DNA from: Actinostola sp. cb2023
Lineage: Eukaryota; Cnidaria; Anthozoa; Actiniaria; Actinostolidae
Direction: 5' to 3'
Assembly: GCA_033675265.1 (NCBI GenBank)
Contig: JAUJYZ010001058.1
Coordinates: 717,501-781,500, forward strand
DNA: 64,000 nt
Shown here piece after piece: positions 26,101-33,811 of this stretch (position 1 is its first letter; every line of letters begins with the position of its first letter). The position numbers were made by a program, and so were the translations under genes. The notes beneath the pieces were generated by a model. The model was not told where the DNA came from, searched no databases, and was given only the letters and a program-made list of their open reading frames with translations.

Positions 26101-29100
26101 ATGATGATGATAGTGGTTGTTGTTATGGTGGTGGTGGGGATGATGAGCAATGATGGTGATGGAGCATGATTGTGACAATGAATACATTTGATAATACATT
26201 TGATGATTATGGCAGCATAGATAATGATGATGATAGTGGTTGTTGTTATGGTGGTGGGGACGATGAGCAAAAATGATGACGATGATATCACACAGTCCTC
26301 ATGTCTTTATTTCAGACTTACTATGGGTTGCGCCAGAAATTCTACGCATGCCAGTCCGTCCGCCAAAGGGAACCCACAAAGGGGATGTATATAGTTTTGC
26401 AATAATATTACAAGAATTCCATACAAGAGAAGGACCATTCAGTGGGGATTATATGGAACCTAAATGTAAGAACTGTTAAACCTATCGTAACAGTGTTTCA
26501 GTTTGTATTAGTGTTATGCATTGCCAAAAACGATGACAAGTTGAAGGTCTCAATGCTTTGTTGTACTTTCTAAGGTTTTGCCTTGGTGACCACTTAACTT
26601 GTGGGACAAATATTTTGCGTCACTGCGCATACTTGGACCAAATAATGTAATGTCCAGTCACTAATACAAAGCAATCCTACAAGGGTTGTTCGGAGTGTCT
26701 TCTTTATAAATTCGATCATTGATACTGACAGTCCAGCTCGATGACTTTCAACATCTCTTTCATCTTTTTTGATGCGCATGCTTGTAAAAGCTCTATATGT
26801 CATCCATTGTTATGGTCTTTGTTGTAGCACTCGTAGAGAAAGTGAGAGGTATGGAGTTTCCTCCCTTCCGTCCTGTAGTCCCCAATCTCATCAGTGGAGC
26901 AGAAGAACTTCGTGATTTGATGAAGCAATGTTGGGAAGAAGAGCCGCTGGATCGGCCTGACTACAGCGAGATTAAGAAAACTATTAACAAGATTGTAATA
27001 AATAGTGGCATGTAAGTATATTAATTATGGGATTCCTGTGCTAAAAGTCCTGGGTCTTATTGCACGACAGAGACACTTTATCCCAGTATCATGATAGATA
27101 GATTGGGCAATGTTTTATCAAGTCAGAATAACTCGCGTAAATGTTTGTTTTCAGGAAGAGAAATATTTTCGATAACATGGTTCAAATGATGGAGAAATAT
27201 GCTGATAATTTAGAAGAATTAGTAGCTGAGAAAACTGTGCAACTCATGGACGAAAAAAGAAAAACAGACGCTCTATTAGAAAGTATATTACCAAGGTAAC
27301 CTAGTTACTCACTACAATTGAAAGTACCGTATTCACCGGCGTATAAGCCGCACTCGCAGATAAGCCGCACCCAGAGTTTGACAACGCAAATTTTGGAAAA
27401 AAAGTTTTTTTGAATAAAATTAATAGAAATCACACATTGAGTGGAATCTTGAGAAAGCTATATGCTTTGCGTTATCGGACGTAAACTCCCAGAGAATACT
27501 TGAAAGGCTTACCAATAATTTTAACTTTGTAATAGACTAATCATAAAGACACTTTTTCAATGGAACTCTTTACGACAAATCACGATCCAATGCAACCCTA
27601 TGACTGATTAAAAACGTCTTTCCCACCAACTGTCGGCATTATCAGTTCTAAAATCTAAGGTTCGTTAGCATGCACGTGAGAATGTTATGTTTGAGACACT
27701 TGATTGACACATGTTGTGTTAGCACGTGAACGAACCCGCTCATCAATGAAAATCACTTTAGCAAACCGTTAGGTCTTGTAGTAAAACCGTTGCACGATTG
27801 TTAAACTGTCTGAAAAGGTGTTAGAACCCATTAATTTATCTGTTTAACGTCTAACCAATTGCCAATGCTTTTAGGAGTAACTAACAGTAAATGTACGTAC
27901 TCTTTTATACTTTTATGTTAATTATATGTAAATTTCTGGTACCAATTCCCGATGCCGTCTCCAAGATAAGCCGCTTTTCGGGGAAAAAGTGCGGCTTATA
28001 CGCCGGTGAATACGGTAATTAAATGGCTGTTTTTCACTAGTGACGCAAGGTCAATCAAGTTTTTAGTGAGTCTATAAGTTCCAAGTTACTCTAGGTGCCA
28101 GACAGAGGTTATATTTTCTCTTGTTTCGGCACACGTCACATAGTAAGAAAGCTCTGGTATGCAGGAGCTCTTTAAAGTCATCTATTAACATCTCCTTCTG
28201 CTATAGACCTGTCGCTGAGCAGCTCAAAAAAGGCAAATCTGTGGAGGCTGAGAGTTTCCACGAGGTTACCATCTATTTTAGTGATATTGTTGGTTTTACA
28301 AGTCTAAGTGCAGCGAGTACTCCCATGCAGGTCAGTGCATACTTAACTCAAATAACACATATGAACCGACGATAAAGGTGCGCATTGTCAGAGGGTTGGT
28401 CCGCAATGCGTGGAGTAGGCTGTTTGCAGAGAGGTGGTCATGTGGGAGAGTTATGCATTGTTGCAAGCACACTACAGTTAACTATCGTTAGAATGAGGTT
28501 TATACCTCTGTATGCTATTAATTTTGTCCTCTTTGACGTTCACCATTAATATTCTACTGGTTTAACTGCTAGTCCCTGTCATTTATACTCTAGGTTGTCA
28601 CACTACTAAATGACCTATACACATTATTCGACGACATCATTCAAGAATATGATGTTTATAAGGTAATGTATACTGTGGTATCCATAGAAACTGTCAATCA
28701 GCTATATCATATATATATATATTTCCATTTTCTTTAATTTTAATAGTGTCCACAATTAGTAATAATGCTGAATATTTTGACACTTAAATAAAGTTCTTAC
28801 TTACTAGCTAGACTACGTATGACCAGTTCTTTGGTTCGATTTGTTGCAGGTAGAGACGATTGGTGATGCGTACATGGTGGTCAGTGGATTGCCTATTCGA
28901 AATGGAAGACGTCACGCCGCTGAAATTTGCAAGATGGCGTTACACCTGGTTGATGCTGTATCGAAAAACTTTGTTGTGCGACACAAACCAGATTACAGAT
29001 TACAGCTTCGAGTGGGAATCCATAGTGGTAAGCAAGTTTCCACCAGTTTAACCGCTAGTTCCTATCAGGCCCAGTAGTTACAGGTGTTGTAGGTAACACC

Positions 29101-32100
29101 ATGGTTACATCAATGTTATGTTGGTTGTTTTCAGGCCCAGTAGTTACAGGTGTTGTAGGTAACACCATGGTTACATCAATGTTATGTTGGTTGTTTTCAG
29201 GCCCAGTAGTTACAGGTGTTGTAGGTAACACCATGGTTACATCAATGTTATGTTGGTTGTTTTCAGGCCCAGTAGTTACAGGTGTTAGGTAACACCATGG
29301 TTACATCAATGTTATGTTGGTTGTTTTCAGGCCCAGTAGTCGCAGGTGTTGTAGGTAACACCATGGTTACATCAATGTTATGTTGGTTGTTTTCAGGCCC
29401 AGTAGTTACAGGTGTTGTAGGTAACACCATGGTTACATCAATGTTATGTTGGTTGTTTTCAGGCCCAGTAGTTACAGGTGTTGTAGGTAATACCATGGTT
29501 ACATCAATGTTATGTTGGTTGTTTTTTTCAGGCCCAGTAGTTACAGGTGTTGTAGGTAAACACCATGGTTTTACATCAATGTTATGTTTGGTTCTTTTCA
29601 GGCCCAGTAGTTACAGGTGTTGTAGGTAACACCATGGTTACATCAATGTTATGTTGGTTGTTTTCAGGCCCAGTAGTTACAGGTGTTGTTTTCAGGCCCA
29701 GTAGTTACAGGTGTTGTAGGTAACACCATGGTTACATCAATGTTATGTTGGTTGTTTTCAGGCCCAGTAGTTACAGGTGTTGTAGGTAACACCATGGTTA
29801 CATCAATGTTATGTTGGTTGTTTTCAGGCCCAGTAGTCGCAGGTGTTGTAGGTAACACCATGGTTACATCAATGTTATGTTGGTTGTTTTCAGGCCCAGT
29901 AGTCGCAGGTGTTGTAGGTAACACCATGGTTACATCAATGTTATGTTGGTTGTTTTCAGGCCCAGTAGTCGCAGGTGTTGTAGGTAACACCATGGTTACA
30001 TCAATGTTATGTTGGTTGTTTTCAGGCCCAGTAGTCGCAGGTGTTGTAGGTAATACCATGGCAAGATACTGTTTGTTTGGAGACACTGTTAATACATCGT
30101 CAAGAATGGAGGCTAATGGAGAACGTAAGATATTACCATGGTAACCACCATCATCACCATCATCAAGAAATAACGATGAACTTTTTTTATTTTGGTTTCA
30201 TTATACACATACAGTTTTGCGTCTATGTAACGAGTTTATAATCATCTTTTAACTGAAGAAAGTTGTTAATATTAATGTGCCATCATCATAACCACCAATG
30301 AACTTCTCTGCCACTTATCATCATCATCCACCGCATTATTATCATCATCATCATTGTCCAGCTGATGCCCATTATTATCATGATGCCCATCATTATCATC
30401 ATCTATCATTATCATGTCCATCATTATCATCATCTATCATTATCATTTCCATCATTATCATCATCTATCATTATCATGTCCATCATTATCATCATCTATC
30501 ATTATCATGTCCATCATTATCATCATTCATCAGCATCATCGTCGCCCCTTATTCTTGTAATAACAATTGACAGACCACGTTTCGTTCTGTTACAGCTTTA
30601 CGTATTCATATAAGCGAAGCAACAAAATTAATTTTAAATGAACTTGGTGGGTTTGTAGTGGAAAGTCGAGGACAAGTATATCTCAAGGTAACAACTTTGA
30701 TTGCTTCATTTGTTATATAATATTGTAATTTAATTATTATTAATTATTGTAATTTAATTATTGTATTTAAAAACAAGAATAGTTTACTAGTGTGTGGGTA
30801 AAATCGATCACATGCCAAACTGGATGATGGATGGATGGGTGAATGGATGGAGGATAGATGGATGGGTGGATAGATGGATGGGTGGATAGATGGGTGGATA
30901 GATGGATGGATGGATGGGTGGATAGATGGGTGGATAGATGGATGGATGGACGGATGGATAGATGGATGGGTGGATAGATGGATGGGTGGATAGATGGATG
31001 GATGGACGGATAGATGGATGGATGGGTGGATAGATGGACGGATGGACGGATAGATGGACCGATAGATGGGTGGATGGATGGATGGGTGGATAGATGGATG
31101 GATGGATAGATGGATGGACGGATGGATGGATAGATGGATGGATAGATGGATGGATGGATAGATGGACGGATGGACAGACGGATAGATGGATGGACGGATA
31201 GATGGACGGATAGATGGATGGATAGATGGATGGATGCTATATGGGTGGATGGATAGATGGATGGATGGGTGGATAAATGGATGGATGGGTGGATAGATGG
31301 ATGGATGGATGGATAGATGGATGGATGGGTGGATAGATGGATGGATAGATGGATGCTATATGGATGGATGGATAGATGAGTGGATAGATGGATTGATTTA
31401 GGATAGATGGATGGGTGGATAGATGGATGGATGGATGGATAGATGGATGGATGGGTGGATAGATGGATGGATAGATGGATGCTATATGGATGGATGGATA
31501 GATGAGTGGATAGATGGATTGATTTAGGATAGATGGATGGATGGATAGATGGATGGATGGATAGATGGGTGGATAGATGGATGGATGGATAGATGGGTGG
31601 ATGGATGGACGGACGGATAGATTGACAGATGGATGGAGGGTAGATGGATGGGTGGATAGATGGATGGGTTGATAGATGGATGGATGGACGGATAGATGGC
31701 CGGATGGATGGATGGGAGATAGATGGACGGATGGACGGATAGATGGACGGATAGATGGGTGGATGGATGGATGGGTGGATAAATGGATGGGTGGATAGAT
31801 GGATGGATGGACGGATGGATGGATAGATGGGTGGATGGATGGATAGATGGACGGATGGATAGATGGACGGATAGAGGGATGGACGGATAGATGGATGGAT
31901 AGATGGATGGATAGATGGATGGATGCTATATGGGTGGATGGATAGATGAGTGGATAGATGGATGGATGGGTGGATAGATGGATGGATGGGTGGATAGATG
32001 GATGGATGGGTGGATAGATAGATGGATGGGTGGATAGATGCTATATGGGCGGATGGATAGATGAGTGGATAGATGGATGGATGGATGGATGGATGGATAG

Positions 32101-32947
32101 ATGGACAGACGGATAGATGGATGGACGGATAGATGGACGGATAGATGGATGGATGCTATATGGGTGGATGGATAGATGAGTGGATAGATGGATGGATAGA
32201 TGGATGGATGGATGGATAGATGGATGGATGGATGGACAGACGGATAGATGGATGGATGGATGGATGGGTGGATAGATGGATGGACGGACGGATAGATGGA
32301 TGGACAGATGAAGACACTTTTGAGTTTTGGTTTAGACATCAGTAAGGATGCCTAGTGTAGCTATGCTGCTAAATCAGAAATGTCTAATGCAGTTCTTTCT
32401 CAATGCGCTTTACATAAAGCATAAAGCTGCAGGGATCATAGAAAAATAATACAGTGGAACCCGGTTAATACGGACACCATCGGGACGAGACGCAGTGTCC
32501 ATATTAACTGGGTGTCCGTATTAAACGGGTATATTTTATAGGCATTTGTATGAGTTTCAGCCGGGACAGAACAACATGTCCGTAATAACCGGGTGTCCGT
32601 ATTAACCGGGTGTCCGTAAGGCCGGGTTCCACTGTACTTAAAGCTCACGACTTGGACAATGTTGCTCATCAATTCAAAGAACATGCGTAAAACCTTTTTA
32701 TCTTCCTGTTGTACAGGGTAAAGGGAACGTCGAAACGTACTGGTTAGTGAGTGCAACGAATATAAACGAAAACAGACCACTGCCACGAGTACAAGCACTT
32801 AGTGAAACACCGCCGATTTTAAGCATTTTCGGCACACCATCCGGGTCTCCACTTTTGCAAAGGAACAGTAACCTGAAAGTATCCCTTCGTTCAAGAAATG
32901 GTCAACTTGCTATAAAAACAAACCCTAATCAAACAGCAATTATGTAA
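3863..32947 (+). CDS. Receptor-type (natriuretic peptide receptor-like) guanylyl cyclase, 23 exons
   Basis: Single-pass receptor that by family would convert GTP to cGMP when an extracellular ligand binds. Exons read from the sequence: 3863-4280, 10359-10689, 12031-12196, 13163-13319, 14019-14151, 14808-14888, 15251-15424, 18318-18396, 18539-18653, 19158-19241, 19633-19713, 20155-20259, 20432-20503, 20868-21027, 26316-26465, 26828-27011, 27155-27295, 28207-28330, 28594-28662, 28850-29027, 30026-30124, 30596-30687, 32717-32947. Every intron is GT-AG and every junction phase agrees; the coding sum is 3,424 bases, one more than a multiple of three because of a frame error in exon 1. The product is about 1,140 residues, normal for the family. 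The start could be M1 (3863) or M14 (3902, directly before the hydrophobic signal stretch). No upstream 5' UTR exon or promoter was recognised. If the exon 1 frame error is real, the allele is null. Confidence 0.93.
4792..4917. mobile_element. 108-bp palindromic MITE with 9-bp target duplication (Mutator-like)
   Basis: Element 4801-4908 has 41-base perfect inverted arms starting CATGCTCGAGAATCC. It is flanked by direct TGACTAGCC at 4792-4800 and 4909-4917. A 9-bp duplication is the hallmark of Mutator-like elements. It sits in the first cyclase intron. Confidence 0.85.
5101..6304. mobile_element. 1.2 kb TIR element with GC-rich ends
   Basis: Ends are perfect inverted repeats of about 55 bases starting TGCACCAGTCAATTGAAGTC and running through CCCCGCCCCCCGACCCCCGG. 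Subterminal GTTAAATTCCCCG copies recur near both ends. The middle is AT-rich without a transposase. Flanks read TTAA on the left and TAA on the right, so no clean target duplication is assigned. Confidence 0.85.
6873..7001. mobile_element. Palindromic MITE
   Basis: Arms begin GCCGTGTTTACACTTGA and continue through CTCTACCAAGGTACAAATCA, with a short loop (TTGGTGACCGC). Confidence 0.85.
7360..7440 (+). repeat. Retroposon-like 3' tail, copy 1
   Basis: GTGTCCCCAATTAGTTG ... TTGACACTGAAATAAAGT followed by an ATT run. The same tail occurs at 28747-28800 (GTGTCCACAATTAG ... TTGACACTTAAATAAAGT). Shared tails ending in a simple repeat are usual for SINE/LINE 3' ends. Confidence 0.55.
7951..8520 (+). 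mobile_element. Helitron/Helentron-like non-autonomous element B
   Basis: The left end is a hairpin, ACTCGGGCACTTCC paired with GGAAGCCCGAGT. The right end is GCCCGAGTAAACGCTCATTG then AGCGTCT|AGTT, in which ACGCTCATTGAGCGT forms a hairpin just before the terminus. No TIR in the usual sense, no target duplication. A 65-codon open frame inside (8167-8364) is unassigned. Confidence 0.55.
8913..9468 (+). repeat. 38/45-bp tandem array in cyclase intron 1
   Basis: About 14 copies of a unit containing GATTATTACAGCTATTAGCG, with a longer form that adds TTATTAA. Very low divergence. Confidence 0.95.
9869..10095. mobile_element. Harbinger-like MITE, copy 1
   Basis: Element 9872-10092 has ends GGGTGCGTTCGATTGACC and its inverse, flanked by TTA at 9869-9871 and 10093-10095. 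A three-base TWA duplication with G-rich ends is typical of PIF/Harbinger. It carries TATTCCAGAATAGGAATACA near both ends. Confidence 0.88.
10814..11021. mobile_element. Tc1/mariner (pogo)-like MITE
   Basis: Ends GTCGAACCTCT and AGAGGTTCGACTG, with TA on both sides. The interior is rich in ACAACGGCCAC repeats. Confidence 0.7.
11102..11915 (+). mobile_element. Helitron/Helentron-like non-autonomous element A
   Basis: Same ends as the element at 7951-8520: left hairpin ACTCGGGCCCTTCC with GGAAGCCCGAGT, right end CCCGAGTGAACGCTCATTGA then GCGTCTT. The interior shares ATCAAATGAACTCAAAGGC repeats and a CGCAACTGTCAGTCATTGTC segment with the composite at 1572-3088. Confidence 0.55.
12277..12725. 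mobile_element. TA-flanked MITE rich in TTTCGCG
   Basis: Element 12279-12723 has ends CCTTATTCG(CG/TA)CTTAATT, TA on both sides and many subterminal TTTCGCG copies, probably transposase-binding repeats. Confidence 0.8.
12827..13053. mobile_element. Harbinger-like MITE, copy 2 (inverted)
   Basis: Element 12830-13050 is the same family as 9872-10092 in opposite orientation, flanked by TAA. It lies between cyclase exons 3 and 4. Confidence 0.88.
13612..13925 (+). repeat. 47-bp tandem array
   Basis: Six to seven copies of a unit containing GGGCTCCCTGTGCCAAAGTG and GGCTCCTGTTCAGAATATCT, located between cyclase exons 4 and 5. Confidence 0.93.
14184..14560 (+). repeat. About 70-bp tandem array
   Basis: Five to six copies of a unit containing GGGAGCATGGGTAATATGAA and AAGTCACCACTGACTGAAAG, starting soon after the exon 5 donor. 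Confidence 0.93.
16290..16880 (+). repeat. About 117-bp tandem array
   Basis: Five copies of a unit containing TCTCACAAAATCACAGGCGA, GCGATTCTGTTGCAAGCACT and TTAATTAATCTATTAGTATC. A partial, altered copy follows at 16955-17010. Confidence 0.93.
17092..17408 (+). pseudogene. Possible gene remnant in a cyclase intron
   Basis: Starts ATGGCGGCAAAAGG with a 41-codon frame ([12 protein letters not shown]..., [17 protein letters not shown]) that stops. A second frame then gives protein-like [17 protein letters not shown] and [20 protein letters not shown]. Two frames in succession suggest a frameshifted retrocopy or transposon gene. Not recognised. Confidence 0.3.
17956..18282. mobile_element. G-run-ended MITE, copy 1, with 11-bp direct flanks
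   Basis: Ends CCCAGGGGGGGGGG-TACTCAG and inverse CTGAGTACCCCCCCT; interior carries repeated CCAAAAAAAGTCC. GTGGTAAAAGT flanks both sides. It ends 36 bases before the transmembrane exon of the cyclase. Confidence 0.82.
18318..18396 (+). CDS. Cyclase exon 8: transmembrane helix
   Basis: A short exon, 79 bases, encoding about 26 residues dominated by I, V, L and A ([17 protein letters not shown]) and ending in the usual basic stop-transfer R-H-Y-K supplied across the next junction. It starts after a TTTTCTAG acceptor with the G left by exon 7, and ends before GTGAGG in phase 2. It places the extracellular half upstream and the kinase-like and cyclase parts in the cytosol. Confidence 0.9.
18539..27011 (+). 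CDS. Cyclase exons 9-16: kinase-homology (pseudokinase) domain
   Basis: Residues about 512-829. The segment contains an [13 protein letters not shown] / [16 protein letters not shown] start, a hinge-like [12 protein letters not shown], the degenerate catalytic loop [12 protein letters not shown] (HGN replaces HRD, so the catalytic Asp is absent), TDYGL instead of DFG, WVAPEIL for the APE motif, [12 protein letters not shown] and [15 protein letters not shown]. This is the pattern of the ATP-binding but non-phosphorylating domain of receptor guanylyl cyclases. The intron between 21027 and 26316 holds a 4.5 kb satellite element. Confidence 0.92.
18815..19047 (+). repeat. About 58-bp C-rich tandem array
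   Basis: Four to five copies containing CCCCACCCCCATTGCC and TTTGTTTTGTATCTAGTGAG, between cyclase exons 9 and 10. Confidence 0.92.
20528..20600 (+). repeat. ATCC microsatellite
   Basis: Uninterrupted ATCC repeats about 25 bases after the exon 13 donor. Confidence 0.95.
21036..21236 (+). repeat. GATGATGATAG/GGTGGTGG minisatellite, left part
   Basis: Two copies of an approximately 120-bp unit containing GGTTGTTGTTATGGTGGTGG and GAGCAATGATGGTGATGG. It begins directly after the exon 14 donor (21028). It continues at 25794 beyond the satellite element. Confidence 0.9.
21240..22435. repeat. CCATATATTTCC satellite array
   Basis: About 1.2 kb of imperfect 10-20 base units built on CCCATATATT and CCCATACTATT. 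Strong composition bias gives long spurious open frames ([12 protein letters not shown]). Confidence 0.95.
22782..22977. mobile_element. MITE enclosing a tRNA-like pol III unit
   Basis: Perfect 34-base inverted ends (AAATATATGAATCCAAGTGG...). Between them are an A box TAGTGCAGTTGG at 22854-22865, a B box GGTTTGATTCC at 22898-22908 at the normal spacing, and a run of eight T at 22923-22930. This resembles a tRNA-derived SINE unit captured between inverted repeats. Confidence 0.75.
23022..23197. mobile_element. Poly-G-ended MITE, copy 1
   Basis: Ends ATGCATCAATCAATTCCAGC and inverse GCTGGAATTGATCTATGCAT; just inside each are C or G runs, the right one about 53 G. A truncated right half plus flank repeats at 23404-23640. 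Confidence 0.85.
24590..25790. repeat. About 110-bp tandem repeat of the satellite element
   Basis: Units contain CCCATATATTGCCCACATAT, a CAATAAAATGGGCCCATATA-like centre and CCCCTACTGACTAAAAT. At least nine copies of varying length occur, diverging toward the left. Confidence 0.9.
25794..26285 (+). repeat. GATGATGATAG/GGTGGTGG minisatellite, right part
   Basis: Four further copies of the unit at 21036-21236, ending 30 bases before the exon 15 acceptor. Confidence 0.9.
27155..27295 (+). CDS. Cyclase exon 17: dimerising signalling helix
   Basis: Encodes about 47 residues beginning M-K-R-N-I-F-D-N and containing [13 protein letters not shown] and [15 protein letters not shown]. This coiled-coil linker joins the kinase-like domain to the cyclase domain in all receptor guanylyl cyclases. 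The exon starts one base into a codon and ends in phase 2 (AG|gtaacc). The following intron contains a complete TA-flanked element at 27327-28015. Confidence 0.92.
27325..28017. mobile_element. TA-flanked TIR element in cyclase intron 17
   Basis: Element 27327-28015 has ends CCGTATTCACCGGCGTATAA and inverse, followed inside by repeated ATAAGCCGCAC. TA occurs on both sides. No transposase frame inside. The ends resemble a widespread metazoan family. Confidence 0.88.
28207..30687 (+). CDS. Cyclase exons 18-22: class III guanylyl cyclase catalytic domain
   Basis: Residues about 877-1064. Metal-binding aspartates lie in [11 protein letters not shown] and in the later [10 protein letters not shown]. 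The guanine-specifying Glu is in V-E-T-I-G-D-A-Y and the guanine-specifying Cys in [10 protein letters not shown]; the transition-state Asn and Arg lie in NTSSRME. All residues needed for GTP cyclisation are visible, so this copy looks catalytically competent as a guanylyl rather than adenylyl cyclase. Exon 20 ends (29027) at I-H-S-G and exon 21 (30026) resumes at [10 protein letters not shown]. The intron between them is almost wholly a minisatellite made from the exon 21 acceptor. Confidence 0.93.
28747..28806 (+). repeat. Retroposon-like 3' tail, copy 2
   Basis: Matches 7360-7410 over about 50 bases and ends AAAGTTCTTACTTACT. It lies in the intron before cyclase exon 20. Confidence 0.5.
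29069..30025 (+). repeat. 66-bp minisatellite made of the cyclase exon 21 acceptor junction
   Basis: About 15 head-to-tail copies. Each unit holds 30 bases of intron end (including TTGTTTTCAG) plus the first 36 bases of exon 21, so each copy carries a usable 3' splice site and codons for GPVV(T/A)GVVGNTM. The period is 66, a multiple of three, so long open frames run on both strands. Copies nearest the real exon carry the exon's GTCGCA version; most distal ones carry GTTACA. A few are shortened or have extra T. Confidence 0.95.
30300..30540 (+). repeat. ATCATCATT-type repeat
   Basis: Imperfect TATCATCATC and CCATCATTATCATC units in the intron between exons 21 and 22. Confidence 0.9.
30818..32310 (+). 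repeat. GGATGGATAGAT array, 1.5 kb
   Basis: Nearly pure four-base repeats (GGAT, AGAT, GGGT, GGAC variants) with a higher-order pattern that includes recurrent GCTATATGG interruptions. It fills most of the last cyclase intron. Open frames inside it ([12 protein letters not shown]) are artefacts of the repeat. Confidence 0.97.
32450..32636. mobile_element. Tc1/mariner (pogo)-like MITE
   Basis: Element 32452-32634 has ends CAGTGGAACCCGG and inverse with TA on both sides, and internal repeats of GGTGTCCGTATTAA. It lies 80 bases upstream of the last cyclase exon. Confidence 0.85.
32717..32947 (+). CDS. Cyclase exon 23: end of domain and C-terminal tail
   Basis: Begins after a CTGTTGTACAG acceptor with [12 protein letters not shown], the conserved end of the cyclase fold, then a roughly 65-residue tail rich in S, P, N and R without a domain I recognise. 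The stop TAA is at 32945-32947. About 60 bases downstream a 41-bp tandem array begins, so the 3' UTR may run into it. I did not see a convincing polyadenylation signal before the array. Confidence 0.9.
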   Translation, partial: GKGNVETYWLVSATNINENRPLPRVQALSETPPILSIFGTPSGSPLLQRNSNLKVSLRSRNGQLAIKTNPNQTAIM

Positions 32948-33004
32948 TGGTGTTACCGATGTGAAACTGCTATTCGGGAAGGAAAAAGTAGTGTAGTTCG
33001 ATTA

Positions 33005-33728
33005 TATTGCTGGACAAAACCTGTGTAAACCGACCAGTTCAATCACATTGCTGGACAAAACCTGTGTAAACCGACCAGTTCAATCACATTGCTGGACAAA
33101 ACCTGTGTAAACCGACCAGTTCAATCACATTGCTGGACAAAACCTGTGTAAACCAACCAGTTCAATCATATTGCTGGACAAAACCTGTGTAAACCAACCA
33201 GTTCAATCACATTGCTGGACAAAACCTGTGTAAACCGACCAGTTCAATCACATTGCTGGACAAAACCTGTGTAAACCAACCAGTTCAATCACATTGCTGG
33301 ACAAAACCTGTGTAAACCAACCAGTTCAATCACATTGCTGGACAAAACCTGTGTAAACCGACCAGTTCAATCACATTGCTGGACAAAACCTGTGTAAACC
33401 GACCAGTTCAATCACATTGCTGGACAAAACCTGTGTAAACCGACCAGTTCAATCACATTGCTGGACAAAACCTGTGTAAACCGACCAGTTCAATCACACT
33501 GCTGGACAAAACCTGTGTAAACCGACCAGTTCAATCACACTGCTGAACAAAACCTGTGTAAACTGACCAGTTCAATCACACTGCTGAACAAAACCTGTGT
33601 AAACCGACCAGTTCAATCACACTGCTGAACAAAACCTGTGTAAACCGACCAGTTCAATCACATTGCTGGACAAAACCTGTGTAAACCGACCAGTTCAATC
33701 ACATTGCTGGACAAAACCTGTGTAAACT
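33005..33728 (+). repeat. 41-bp tandem array downstream of the cyclase stop
   Basis: About 17 copies of a 41-base unit containing TTGCTGGACAAAACCTGTGT and AAACCGACCAGTTCAATCAC, with little divergence. It begins about 60 bases after the stop codon and may be part of the 3' UTR. Confidence 0.95.
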
Positions 33729-33811
33729 AAATGGATGAGACCTGTGTTGTAAAAACTGATGCAGGTTTTCTTGCTTAAGTTTGTAGTTTAGTATAACTAT
33801 TTTACCAGGCA

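Noticed and set aside
25764..26291. Two overlapping minus-strand frames of 141-175 codons
   Set aside because: Both arise from the GATGATG/GGTGGTGG minisatellite (HHHHNNN and TTTITTT repeats).
29101..30144. Open frames of 115-153 codons on both strands
   Set aside because: They are the 66-bp minisatellite; only exon 21 at the right end is coding as far as can be supported.
31926..32339. 137-codon PSIHPSIH frame
   Set aside because: Artefact of the GGAT/GATA array.
33005..33728. CRISPR-like regular repeats
   Set aside because: Units are contiguous 41-mers without unique spacers, in an animal genome; an ordinary minisatellite.
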